This document shows positions 26,556 to 35,512 of a DNA stretch of 64,000 nt, piece by piece (positions within the stretch are counted from its first letter, which is position 1; the number at the start of each line of letters is the position of its first letter). The position numbers and the translations under genes are program-made. This DNA comes from Flavobacterium sp. HJJ (lineage in GTDB: Bacteria > Bacteroidota > Bacteroidia > Flavobacteriales > Flavobacteriaceae): assembly GCF_015351475.1 (NCBI RefSeq), contig NZ_JADKPR010000012.1, positions 79,102-143,101 on the forward strand. The letters are read 5' to 3'. The notes under the pieces were generated by a model. The model had not been told where the DNA came from. It searched no databases and saw only the letters and a program-made list of their open reading frames with translations.

Positions 26556-29500
26556 ATGGAAAATACAATTGCAGACAATCTGCATGCAGAACAATCAATA
26601 AATGAAATGGTTCAGGACGAAAAAATAACAGCTTATCTGATTCAGTCTACTGTTAATGAAGATGGTGTGGTACGCGTTTGGGAAGAAAATATTCTACTCC
26701 CAACGTATCAGATTGGAGAAGAAGAAAAGAATCCTATTTTTCTTGAAAAACGTGTGTATCAGGGAAGTTCAGGAGCTGTTTATCCTTATACTGTGGTCGA
26801 AAAATTATCTGATGAAAAGGTTGATAAGTCGTATAATGCGGTATTTTTAGAAAATAAATACATCAAAATAATGATTCTGCCAGAGTTGGGCGGGCGCGTT
26901 CACATGGCGTATGACAAAGTAAAACAGCGTCATTTTGTATACTATAATCAGGTTATAAAGCCAGCTCTTGTTGGACTTACAGGGCCTTGGATTTCGGGTG
27001 GAATTGAGTTCAACTGGCCACAGCACCATCGTCCGAGCACTTTTTTGCCTACGGATTATAATATTGAGGAAAATGAAGATGGAAGTAAAACAATTTGGTG
27101 CAATGAAGTAGAGAGAATGTTCAGGACCAAAGGAATGCAGGGATTCACGCTGCATCCTGACAAAGCTTACATCGAAATTAAAGTAAAAATCTACAATCGT
27201 ACTGCGTTTCCGCAGACATTCCTTTGGTGGGCGAATCCTGCTGTAGTTGTGAATGACGGTTATAAATCGGTTTTTCCACCTGATGTGAATGCAGTATTTG
27301 ACCACGGAAAAAGAGACGTTTCTAAATTCCCGATTGCAACTGGAGAATATTACAAGCAGGATTATTCGGCGGGAGTAGATATTTCGAAATATAAAAACAT
27401 TCCGGTTCCAACCTCGTATATGGCAGTGCGGTCCAAATATAATTTTGTGGGCGGTTATGAAGATGATGTACAGGCTGGATTACTGCATGTGGCTAATCAT
27501 CATGTGTCTCCGGGAAAAAAACAATGGACATGGGGGAACGGAGATTTTGGTTTGGCTTGGGACAGAAATTTAACTGATAAAGACGGTCCGTATATCGAAT
27601 TAATGACAGGAGTTTTCACAGATAATCAGCCTGATTTTTCTTGGCTTCAGGCGTACGAAGAAAAGTCGTGGGTGCAGTATTTCATGCCGTATGCCGAAGT
27701 GGGTTATGTAAAAAATGCAACTAAAGATGCAATCATAAACATCGAAGTTGAAGGAAACGAAGCGGATCTGATTTTGTACACAACTGGTCTTTATGAAAAC
27801 TTAAAAATTGAATTAAAAGACAAGAAAAACACGGTATTGTTTGAGGATGAAATTACGATTTCGCCTGTAAATCCGTATAAAAAACGAGTTTCGATTGGAG
27901 AAACAGCATCTGAGGATTTGATTTTTACGGTTTATACTTCGAATGGTAAAATTCTGGTTCAGTATCAGGAAGAAAAGGCTGAGATTAAACCAGTTCCTGA
28001 CCCTGCAAAAGCGGCTTTAGATCCGAAAGATATTGCTTCAATGGAACAATTGTACCTGACAGGACTGCATTTGGAACAATACAGACACGCGACTTACAAT
28101 CCGCTGGATTATTATTTTGAAGCTTTAAGCAGAGATTCAAGAGATGTGAGATGTAATAATGCTGTCGGCCTTTTGATGCTAAGGAGAGGTCAGTTTGAAA
28201 AAGCCGAAACGTATTTCAGAACCGCAGTTGACGTTTTAACAGAACGCAATCCAAATCCGATTGACGGTGAACCACTTTACAATTTGGGTTATTGTTTGAA
28301 ATTACAAGGAAAATTCGATGAGGCTTATAATTCTCTTTTCAAATCGACCTGGAATGCAGCGTGGCAGGATGCCGGTTTTTATGCATTGGCACAAATTGAC
28401 AGTATAAAAGGTGAATGGTCTGAAGCACTTGAAAGAGTGGAGTCGTCATTGATCCGCAACTGGCACAATCACAAAGCACGTCAATTGAAAACTTCTATTT
28501 TGAGAAAATTAAATAGAAATCAGGAAGCTTTGGCATGGATTGAAGAATCTATCAAAATCGACCGTTTCAATATGGGATGCCGTTTTGAGAAATATCTTCT
28601 GACAAAAGACCAATCGGTATTGGTCGAAATGAATATCATTATGCGTCAGTGGTCACACGGTTATATCGAATATGCATTGGATTTTGCCGGAGCAGGATTA
28701 TATGACGAAGCTTCTAAATTATTGCAGGAATCGATTAATGATACCGAAGAAGTTTATCCAATCGTGTATTATGCTTTGGGTTATTTTGCTTCAATGGCTG
28801 GAGATAAAGACGAAGCTATAGAATGGTACAAAAAAGGAGCTTTACAGTCACCTGAAAAGTGTTTTCCTAACCGTATTGAAGAAGTAAATATGCTGCAGGA
28901 CGCAATTCTGTTAAATCCTAAAGACACAAAAGCGCCTTATTATTTAGGGAATTTCTGGTATGCGTTCCGTCAATATGAGGATGCTGTAAAATGCTGGGAA
29001 CTGTCATACAGTATAGACGAAAAATTCCCTACCTTGTTAAGAAACCTTGCATTGGCTTATTTCAACAAAACAAATGATAAAGTGAAGGCTCAGGAAATGC
29101 TGGAAAAAGCATTTGCATTGGATACAGCCGATTCAAGAATTTTTATGGAATTAGATCAGCTGTACAAGAAGATTGGGAAAACTCCTGAATTCCGTTTAGA
29201 AGTTTTAAACCAATATCCAAATTTGGTTGAAGAACGTGATGATTTGTGCATCGAACGCATTACACTTTACAATCAGACAGGGAAATATGCTGTTGCAAAA
29301 GTATTGATTTCACAGCGAAAATTCCACCCTTGGGAAGGCGGAGAAGGAAAAGTTACTGGACAATATACTTTATGCAGGGTAGAATTAGCTAAAATAGCAA
29401 TTGCAGAAAACCGTTTTGCAGATGCCATACAATTGCTGAAAGAAACCGAAGTTTATCCGCATGATTTAGGCGAAGGAAAATTGAAAAATGCTGAAGAAAA

Positions 29501-29939
29501 TGAGGTTTTTTATTATAAAGGATTAGCATACAAAGGACTTGGTGATTTAGAAAATGCAGCAGCAAATTTTGTTGAAGCAACTTTGGGATCATCAGAACCG
29601 GTTCAGGCCTTTTTCTATAACGATCAGCAGCCGGATAAGATTTTTTATCAAGGACTGGCTTGGCGCGAATTAGGTGATGAAGACAAAGCCAGAAGCCGTT
29701 TCAATAAACTGCTGGCACATGGCGAAAAATATCTGTTTGAAAAATCAAGAATCGATTATTTCGCAGTATCGCTTCCGGATCTTGCCATTTGGGATGATGA
29801 TCTGAATGTTAGAAATCAGGTGCATTGCTATTATGTAATGGCTTTAGGTCACAGCGGATTAGGAAATGAAAAGGAATCTGAAAAATATTATCAGAAAGTG
29901 AAACAATTAGATATCAATAAACAGACTTTTCGTAAATAG
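26556..29939 (+). CDS. DUF5107 and TPR-repeat protein
   Basis: A 1127-residue protein with no signal peptide or membrane segment, so probably cytoplasmic. The N-terminal 400 or so residues are a DUF5107 domain: ILPELGGRVHMAYDK near 109-123, GGIEFNWPQHHRPS near 148-161 and IELMTGVFTDNQPDFSWLQ near 345-363. These resemble galactose-mutarotase-like beta-sandwich proteins acting on carbohydrates. From about residue 520 to the end it is a long array of TPR-type helical repeats, such as PLYNLGYCLKLQGKFDEAYN. It lies between an MFS sugar porter and a GH2 enzyme and is surely co-transcribed. The likely role is handling of the imported sugar; no activity is established. Confidence 0.85.
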   Translation: MENTIADNLHAEQSINEMVQDEKITAYLIQSTVNEDGVVRVWEENILLPTYQIGEEEKNPIFLEKRVYQGSSGAVYPYTVVEKLSDEKVDKSYNAVFLENKYIKIMILPELGGRVHMAYDKVKQRHFVYYNQVIKPALVGLTGPWISGGIEFNWPQHHRPSTFLPTDYNIEENEDGSKTIWCNEVERMFRTKGMQGFTLHPDKAYIEIKVKIYNRTAFPQTFLWWANPAVVVNDGYKSVFPPDVNAVFDHGKRDVSKFPIATGEYYKQDYSAGVDISKYKNIPVPTSYMAVRSKYNFVGGYEDDVQAGLLHVANHHVSPGKKQWTWGNGDFGLAWDRNLTDKDGPYIELMTGVFTDNQPDFSWLQAYEEKSWVQYFMPYAEVGYVKNATKDAIINIEVEGNEADLILYTTGLYENLKIELKDKKNTVLFEDEITISPVNPYKKRVSIGETASEDLIFTVYTSNGKILVQYQEEKAEIKPVPDPAKAALDPKDIASMEQLYLTGLHLEQYRHATYNPLDYYFEALSRDSRDVRCNNAVGLLMLRRGQFEKAETYFRTAVDVLTERNPNPIDGEPLYNLGYCLKLQGKFDEAYNSLFKSTWNAAWQDAGFYALAQIDSIKGEWSEALERVESSLIRNWHNHKARQLKTSILRKLNRNQEALAWIEESIKIDRFNMGCRFEKYLLTKDQSVLVEMNIIMRQWSHGYIEYALDFAGAGLYDEASKLLQESINDTEEVYPIVYYALGYFASMAGDKDEAIEWYKKGALQSPEKCFPNRIEEVNMLQDAILLNPKDTKAPYYLGNFWYAFRQYEDAVKCWELSYSIDEKFPTLLRNLALAYFNKTNDKVKAQEMLEKAFALDTADSRIFMELDQLYKKIGKTPEFRLEVLNQYPNLVEERDDLCIERITLYNQTGKYAVAKVLISQRKFHPWEGGEGKVTGQYTLCRVELAKIAIAENRFADAIQLLKETEVYPHDLGEGKLKNAEENEVFYYKGLAYKGLGDLENAAANFVEATLGSSEPVQAFFYNDQQPDKIFYQGLAWRELGDEDKARSRFNKLLAHGEKYLFEKSRIDYFAVSLPDLAIWDDDLNVRNQVHCYYVMALGHSGLGNEKESEKYYQKVKQLDINKQTFRK

Positions 29940-29981
29940 AAAGGTTTTGTTTCCGATATCATAATTATAAAATTTAATAAA

Positions 29982-32774
29982 ATGAAAATCAAACCTATCA
30001 TAACAGCTCTTCTTTGTCTGCTGTTTCTCTCTTCATGGGATTCGAGAGAGAAAACAGTTATGGACATTTCCGGTGAATGGACAGTGCAGCTCGACAGTAC
30101 AGACAGCGGACTGAAAAACGGCTGGCAGAACATGAGTTTTAAGCAATTGATGAAATTGCCGGGGACTACTGATGATGCGGGCCTTGGAGTTCCCAATAAA
30201 CTAAAACCAAGTTTAGAGAAACTACAGATGAGTCATCTAACTCGAAAAAATAGTTATCTGGGAGCGGCCTGGTACACGCGCGAAATCTCGGTGCCAAATA
30301 ATTGGAAAGGGAAAGAATTTATTCTAAAACTGGAACGCGTTATATGGAAAACCAATGTCTGGATTGACGGACAAGAAGTAGCAGGAGAGCAAAACAGCTT
30401 GATTGCCCCTCATTATTTTGACCTCACAAAATATCTTACTGCCGGAAAAACGCATCGTATAACGATTCGTGTGGACAACCGAAAACAGTTTGATATCAGT
30501 GTTGATAATATGGCGCATTCTTATACCAATGAAACGCAGATTATCTGGAACGGAATCATTGGCAGAATGGAAATCGAAGCTTTTGATGCGGTCCGAATTG
30601 CAAATCTTCAGGTAAAACCGGAAATCAGTACAGGAATTGCTAAGGTGAAAGTGGTTCTTAACAACAACGCAAAAAATACAAAAGGAATTCTGAGTATTAC
30701 AGTTGTAAATAAAAAGACTACCATTTCAGCGGAAACACTTCAAAGAGAAATCCAGATAAAAACTGGAGAATCAGCTGTGGAGGCCGATTATAATATGGGT
30801 AAAGACATAAAGCTCTGGAGTGAATTTTCACCTGAGTTATATGAATTAAAAGCCGAATTGAAAGCAGGAAAAAATCAATCGAATTTTTCTGTTGATTTTG
30901 GAATGCGAAGTTTTTCGAGAAAAGGTTCAGTACTGTCGATTAATGAACAGCCGGTATTTTTGAGAGGAACATTAGAATGTGATATTTTTCCGCTTACAGG
31001 GCATCCGCCAATGGATAAAGAAGGCTGGAGAAAAGTTTTTGGCACTGCGAGAAACTGGGGATTGAATCACCTGCGTTTTCACTCTTGGTGTCCGCCGCAG
31101 GCAGCATTTGAGGTTGCTGACGAAATGGGTTTTTACCTTCAGGTAGAATTGCCGGTCTGGAGTCTTAAAATCGGTCAGGATCAAAAAACAACAGACTTTC
31201 TATACGCCGAAGCACAGCGTATGATTGATGAATATGGAAATCATCCGTCATTCTGTATGTGGTCGATGGGTAATGAACTGCAGGGCGACATGACTGTTTT
31301 GACCAAATTGATGAACAGTTTAAAAGCCAAAGATGACAGACATCTTTATACCACAACTTCATTTACTTTCGAAAAAGGGCATGGCGACTGGCCGGAACTC
31401 GAAGATGATTTTTTTATTACACAATGGACAAAGAAAGGATGGGTTCGCGGGCAAGGTGTTTTTAACAGTGAATCCCCAACGTTCAACAAAGATTATGCTG
31501 CTTCTGTTGAAGGAATGACAGTTCCTTTGGTGACGCATGAAATCGGTCAGTATGCGGTTTATCCTAAAATTGATGAAATTTCTAAATACACAGGAGTTTT
31601 GGAACCCATCAATTTTAAATCGGTTAAAGAAGATTTAGAACGTAAAGGTTTAATAAACAAAGCTGCTGATTATACAAAAGCGTCGGGAAAATTGGCAGTG
31701 ATTCTGTACAAAGAAGAAATCGAAAGAGCCTTAAAAACAGCGGGAATCAGCGGTTTTCAATTATTGGATCTGCATGATTTTCCAGGACAGGGAACAGCAT
31801 TGGTTGGACTTTTGGATGCTTTTTGGGACAGTAAGGGATTAATTTCACCAGAGGAGTTCAGGCAGTTCTCGGCTCCGGTAGTACCATTGCTGCGTTTTGC
31901 TAAAGCAACGTATACAAACGATGAATCTTTTACTGCTTCTTTGGATATCAGTAATTATTCGGATGCAGTTTTGAAAGATCAGGAAGTAGAATGGAGCATT
32001 AACGACGGCAATACTGTAGTCGCTTCCGGCAGCACAAAATATGCAGTTTCTATTGGTTACAATCATAAAATATTAGATATAAATGAGAGCCTTCAGAAAA
32101 TAACGAAAGCGGCAAAATTAACAGTTACTGTAAATCTGAAAGGGACAAATTATAAAAACCAATGGAATATCTGGGTGTATCCGCAGCAACAGGCTGTAGA
32201 TTACGGAAAAGTAGCTTACACCAGAAATCTTGATGAAGCCTACAAACTTCTGAAGGCGGGTAAAAAAGTACTGCTAAATCCTGATTGGAAAAAAATTAAG
32301 GGAATAGAAGGGAAATTTGTTCCTGTATTTTGGAGTCCGGTACATTTTCCTAAACAGGCAGGAACTATGGGCGTGCTTTGCGATCCTTCGCACAAAGCTT
32401 TGGCTAATTTCCCGACCGATATGAATACCGACTGGCAATGGTGGGATTTGAATGTAAATTCGACAACGCTTATTATGGACACTGTTGTTGGAGGAAATCC
32501 TATTGTAGAAATGGTAGACAATTTTGCTAATAACCGTAAGTTGGCATCACTTTTTGAAGGAAGTATAGGATCTGGAAAATTAGTAATTGCCTCTTTTGAT
32601 CTGGCAGCCGATTTAGAGAAACGCCCGGCTGCAAAACAGCTGCTGATTTCAATCTTAAAATACATGAACAGCGAATCCTTTAATCCGGAAGTAATAAAGA
32701 ATCCTGAAATCTTAAAATCAGTTTTAACAGAGCAGAAGGAGAAAGGCAAGGAAGACGCGAAGAGTATTTATTAA
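29982..32774 (+). CDS. Glycoside hydrolase family 2 enzyme (beta-galactosidase-like)
   Basis: Exported GH2 enzyme (930 aa). A signal peptide covers about residues 1-18. The N-terminal sugar-binding jelly roll has the WYTREISVPNNWKGKEFIL segment. An immunoglobulin-like domain and the TIM barrel follow, with SMGNELQGD (acid/base Glu near residue 430) and VTHEIGQYA (candidate nucleophile Glu near 516). A C-terminal beta-rich region ends the protein. The signal ends in LFLSSWD where a lipobox would read LSSC; the TGG Trp codon at 30036-30038 is one base from Cys. It is 42 bases after the DUF5107 gene, in the AraC-controlled operon. The substrate is probably a beta-linked galactoside or similar; it is not assignable by eye. 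Confidence 0.88.
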   Translation: MKIKPIITALLCLLFLSSWDSREKTVMDISGEWTVQLDSTDSGLKNGWQNMSFKQLMKLPGTTDDAGLGVPNKLKPSLEKLQMSHLTRKNSYLGAAWYTREISVPNNWKGKEFILKLERVIWKTNVWIDGQEVAGEQNSLIAPHYFDLTKYLTAGKTHRITIRVDNRKQFDISVDNMAHSYTNETQIIWNGIIGRMEIEAFDAVRIANLQVKPEISTGIAKVKVVLNNNAKNTKGILSITVVNKKTTISAETLQREIQIKTGESAVEADYNMGKDIKLWSEFSPELYELKAELKAGKNQSNFSVDFGMRSFSRKGSVLSINEQPVFLRGTLECDIFPLTGHPPMDKEGWRKVFGTARNWGLNHLRFHSWCPPQAAFEVADEMGFYLQVELPVWSLKIGQDQKTTDFLYAEAQRMIDEYGNHPSFCMWSMGNELQGDMTVLTKLMNSLKAKDDRHLYTTTSFTFEKGHGDWPELEDDFFITQWTKKGWVRGQGVFNSESPTFNKDYAASVEGMTVPLVTHEIGQYAVYPKIDEISKYTGVLEPINFKSVKEDLERKGLINKAADYTKASGKLAVILYKEEIERALKTAGISGFQLLDLHDFPGQGTALVGLLDAFWDSKGLISPEEFRQFSAPVVPLLRFAKATYTNDESFTASLDISNYSDAVLKDQEVEWSINDGNTVVASGSTKYAVSIGYNHKILDINESLQKITKAAKLTVTVNLKGTNYKNQWNIWVYPQQQAVDYGKVAYTRNLDEAYKLLKAGKKVLLNPDWKKIKGIEGKFVPVFWSPVHFPKQAGTMGVLCDPSHKALANFPTDMNTDWQWWDLNVNSTTLIMDTVVGGNPIVEMVDNFANNRKLASLFEGSIGSGKLVIASFDLAADLEKRPAAKQLLISILKYMNSESFNPEVIKNPEILKSVLTEQKEKGKEDAKSIY

Positions 32775-32778
32775 AAAC

Positions 32779-32826
32779 AATTGGTACTAAACTAAATTTA
32801 AATATAGATTGTGTTTAGTACCAATT
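32779..32826. repeat. 14-bp inverted repeat between the two GH2 genes
   Basis: Perfect arms at 32779-32792 and 32813-32826 (AATTGGTACTAAAC and its complement) around a 20-base AT-rich loop, five bases after the first GH2 stop. No T tract follows, so it is either a weak or factor-assisted terminator, an mRNA 3' stabiliser or an operator for the next gene. Confidence 0.65.
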
Positions 32827-32923
32827 ATGATGTTGTGATCTTTTGAAATTATTTTAATATGAGGTAGGTGATACATAGTTTTTGGGGAGTTAATTTGTTA
32901 GTATTAAAAATAAAATTTTTAAA

Positions 32924-34936
32924 ATGAAAAAGACATTTGGTTTAATTCTGTTGTTAATTTGTACGATGTTTTTGACTTCTTTTTACAAAGGAGAGAAACA
33001 AGCAGTCCGAAAAACAATCTCATTAAATGGTAGTTGGAACTTTTCCGTTGATTCTTTGTCAATAGGAAAATCAAATCATTGGGAGACAAATGGATTGCCT
33101 AAAAATACATCCAGAATAGTTAGTGTGCCTCATGTGTGGAATGTTGAAAAAGGATTGGAAAAATATACAGGAAATTGTTGGTATGAACGTGATTTTGAAG
33201 TTTCTGAAAGCGATTTACAAAAAACGGTTCGTATTCAGTTTGATGCCGTTTACCATGATGCTGTCATATATATTAATGGTAAAAAAGCAGGTGAACATAT
33301 AGGCTCTGGTTATAATCGCTTTTTTATAGATATTTCGTCTTTTATTAAAAAAGGGAATAACACACTTATTGTTATTGTAAATAATGATTTTTCACGTAAT
33401 ACTATTCCTTTTCTAAAAAGTTACGATTGGGCTAATGATGGAGGAATTTATAGAAGTGTATCTTTGGTCATTACCGAACCTCAAGCTGTAAAAAATATAA
33501 AAATTGTTGGAACACCTAATGGGAGCAAAGGTGTTGCGGACATTGATGTTAGTTTTATTGAAAATAGTAAAATAGATTTTTCGAAGCTGAAATTAATGGT
33601 TAAAATAACCGAAGAAAATCAAGCTACAAATAAAATTATTTTCAATTCTGAGCTAAAAGGTAAATTGGAAAATGATGATTTTAAGACGGTATTAAATTTT
33701 GATAAAATAAATTCTTGGCATTTTGATGCCCCAAATTTGTACAAACTAACTTTACAGTTATTTATAGATGGAAATTTAAAAGATGAATACACAACGGTAT
33801 TTGGTTTCAGAAGTATTAAAATTGAAAAAAATCGATATGTTTTAAATGGAGAACCTATTCGTTTGATGGGAGTAGAATGGATGCCGGGTTCTAATATGGA
33901 GCGCGGCATGGCTGAAACGACTGCTGATTTTGAAAAAAATCTCAAATTGATGAAGAATGCCAACTGTATTTTTACCCGTTTTCATTGGCAGCAGGATGAA
34001 GCTGTTTTTGATTGGTGTGACAGAAATGGAATTTTGGTTCAGGAAGAAATTCCTTATTGGGGCGGCGCTACAATGCTTAATGATACACTGCTTGCATTAG
34101 GAAGAAAACATTTAATTGAAATGACTGAGAATCATTATAACCATCCTTCTATAATAAGTTGGGGAATAGGTAATGAATTAGAAAGTCATAATCCAGAGAA
34201 TGTAAATAGATTAAGAACACTCTATAACGAAGCTAAAAAAATAGATGCTTCAAGGCTGGTTAATTTTGTTTCTAATAAATTACACAAGGGAAAACCTATC
34301 CAAAAAGACTATGTTCCTGATGCTTCAGGAGAGTTTGATATGCTAATGTTTAACGAATATTACAGTACATGGTTTGGTCAAAGTATTGATGTTATTGGAG
34401 GTGAATTAGATCGTATTTCAGGAGAGTATAATAACAAACCGATAACTATTTCAGAGTGGGGATTATGTGAGCCTGCTCACAAAGGAGGTGACCCGAGACG
34501 GATAAAAGAAATGGCCGAACAATTAGAAATTTACGGTTCAAAAGATTATGTTGCCGGTGCCATTTATTTTTGTCTCAATGATTACCGCACCCACATGGGA
34601 GAAGATTTTACATATGCTTATCCTTTAAGAGTACATGGTGTTTGTGATATTTTTGGAAATCCAAAACCTTCATATTACGCATTGAAAAAGGAAAGTTCTC
34701 CTGTTATTATTAAATCAGTTGAGATAAAAAACGGCACTGCAAATATTACTCTTTTAGGAAAAAATACAATCCCAAGTTATACTTTAAGGAATTATGTAAT
34801 TGTTTGTGGGAACGAAAAAGTTGTTATTGACAAATTGGAACCAGGTCAAGAAAGAACTTTTAAAATAAAAATAAGAGCGAATGAGTTTTCAATCATTAGA
34901 CCAACAGGATTTGAAGTGGTTAATCATAAGCTTTAA
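32924..34936 (+). CDS. Glycoside hydrolase family 2 enzyme (beta-galactosidase/beta-glucuronidase type)
   Basis: A second exported GH2 enzyme (670 aa). A signal peptide covers about residues 1-22. The sugar-binding domain has SVPHVWNVEKGLEKYTGNCWYERDF. The immunoglobulin-like domain follows. The TIM barrel has WGIGNELESHN (acid/base Glu near residue 423) and ISEWGLCEP (nucleophile Glu near 513). The size is that of the beta-glucuronidase/small beta-galactosidase group and differs clearly from the 930-residue neighbour. It lies 149 bases after the first GH2 gene with a hairpin between them, so it may be transcribed from its own promoter. It ends in a very strong terminator. Confidence 0.9.
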   Translation: MKKTFGLILLLICTMFLTSFYKGEKQAVRKTISLNGSWNFSVDSLSIGKSNHWETNGLPKNTSRIVSVPHVWNVEKGLEKYTGNCWYERDFEVSESDLQKTVRIQFDAVYHDAVIYINGKKAGEHIGSGYNRFFIDISSFIKKGNNTLIVIVNNDFSRNTIPFLKSYDWANDGGIYRSVSLVITEPQAVKNIKIVGTPNGSKGVADIDVSFIENSKIDFSKLKLMVKITEENQATNKIIFNSELKGKLENDDFKTVLNFDKINSWHFDAPNLYKLTLQLFIDGNLKDEYTTVFGFRSIKIEKNRYVLNGEPIRLMGVEWMPGSNMERGMAETTADFEKNLKLMKNANCIFTRFHWQQDEAVFDWCDRNGILVQEEIPYWGGATMLNDTLLALGRKHLIEMTENHYNHPSIISWGIGNELESHNPENVNRLRTLYNEAKKIDASRLVNFVSNKLHKGKPIQKDYVPDASGEFDMLMFNEYYSTWFGQSIDVIGGELDRISGEYNNKPITISEWGLCEPAHKGGDPRRIKEMAEQLEIYGSKDYVAGAIYFCLNDYRTHMGEDFTYAYPLRVHGVCDIFGNPKPSYYALKKESSPVIIKSVEIKNGTANITLLGKNTIPSYTLRNYVIVCGNEKVVIDKLEPGQERTFKIKIRANEFSIIRPTGFEVVNHKL

Positions 34937-34990
34937 GAAAAGACGAAGCGTTAACAAGTATTTACCAGGATAAAAATGGTTTAATTTTTT

Positions 34991-35032
34991 AAAAACAGAA
35001 CCAGCAAAAATAGTTTTGCTGGTTCTGTTTTT
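34991..35032. terminator. Bidirectional terminator after the GH2 genes
   Basis: A perfect 19-bp stem (34991-35009 with 35014-35032) with a 4-base loop and A/T tracts on both sides. It lies between convergent genes and serves both the GH2 gene and the lipoprotein/MBL operon. Confidence 0.92.
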
Positions 35033-35050
35033 TTATATTGTAATTGATTT

Positions 35051-35512
35051 TTATTTAATAGCATCGTTTACAGGCTGACTGTCCACAAACTGCTCAAAAC
35101 TAATAATTTTGCTTTCTTTTAATTTCCAAACGTGAGCTACTCTGGCCGTGAATGATTTACCTGTGATTTTATAAGTTCCGGTGTAAGTTCCGTAAGCGAC
35201 AACTTTATCATTGCTGGTAACATAATCTTCAGGGGTAAATTTGTAATCAATCCATTCGCTGCCTAACCGGCTGAAAACATTTTTGGTTATTTCTTCTAGT
35301 CCAATATAAGTTCCTCCATATGGAAAACCTTTGGCTTCTGTCCAAGAGATATTTTCAGCAGCATATTGAGCTAGATTTTTACCGTTTTCTTCTGAAGTTT
35401 TTCCTTCATAAGTGCTTTTTATGATTTCAAGATTTGTCATTGCTTTTTTATTTAAAGAACAGCCTGATAATACAAAAAGCAGCATCAGGCTGTAAATGAT
35501 TAGTTTTACCAT
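35051..35512 (-). CDS. SnoaL/NTF2-like lipoprotein
   Basis: A 153-residue protein with a lipoprotein signal ending in the lipobox LSGC (Cys near residue 18). The mature part has the features of a SnoaL/NTF2-like fold: an N-terminal helix, YAAENISWTEAKGFPYGGTYIG, then strands ending in ARVAHVWKLKESKIISFEQFVDS. Such domains bind or turn over small molecules, and many are ester or polyketide related; the ligand is unknown. It overlaps the end of the upstream MBL-fold gene by 7 bases, so the two are translationally coupled and probably act together at the envelope. Confidence 0.8.
   Translation of the reverse strand: MVKLIIYSLMLLFVLSGCSLNKKAMTNLEIIKSTYEGKTSEENGKNLAQYAAENISWTEAKGFPYGGTYIGLEEITKNVFSRLGSEWIDYKFTPEDYVTSNDKVVAYGTYTGTYKITGKSFTARVAHVWKLKESKIISFEQFVDSQPVNDAIK

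Noticed and set aside
26847..27305. 152-residue minus-strand frame inside the DUF5107 gene
   Set aside because: It is fully antisense to a strong coding region with conserved motifs.
32240..32749. 169-residue minus-strand frame inside the GH2 gene
   Set aside because: It is an antisense shadow of the GH2 C-terminal region, with no start context or family.
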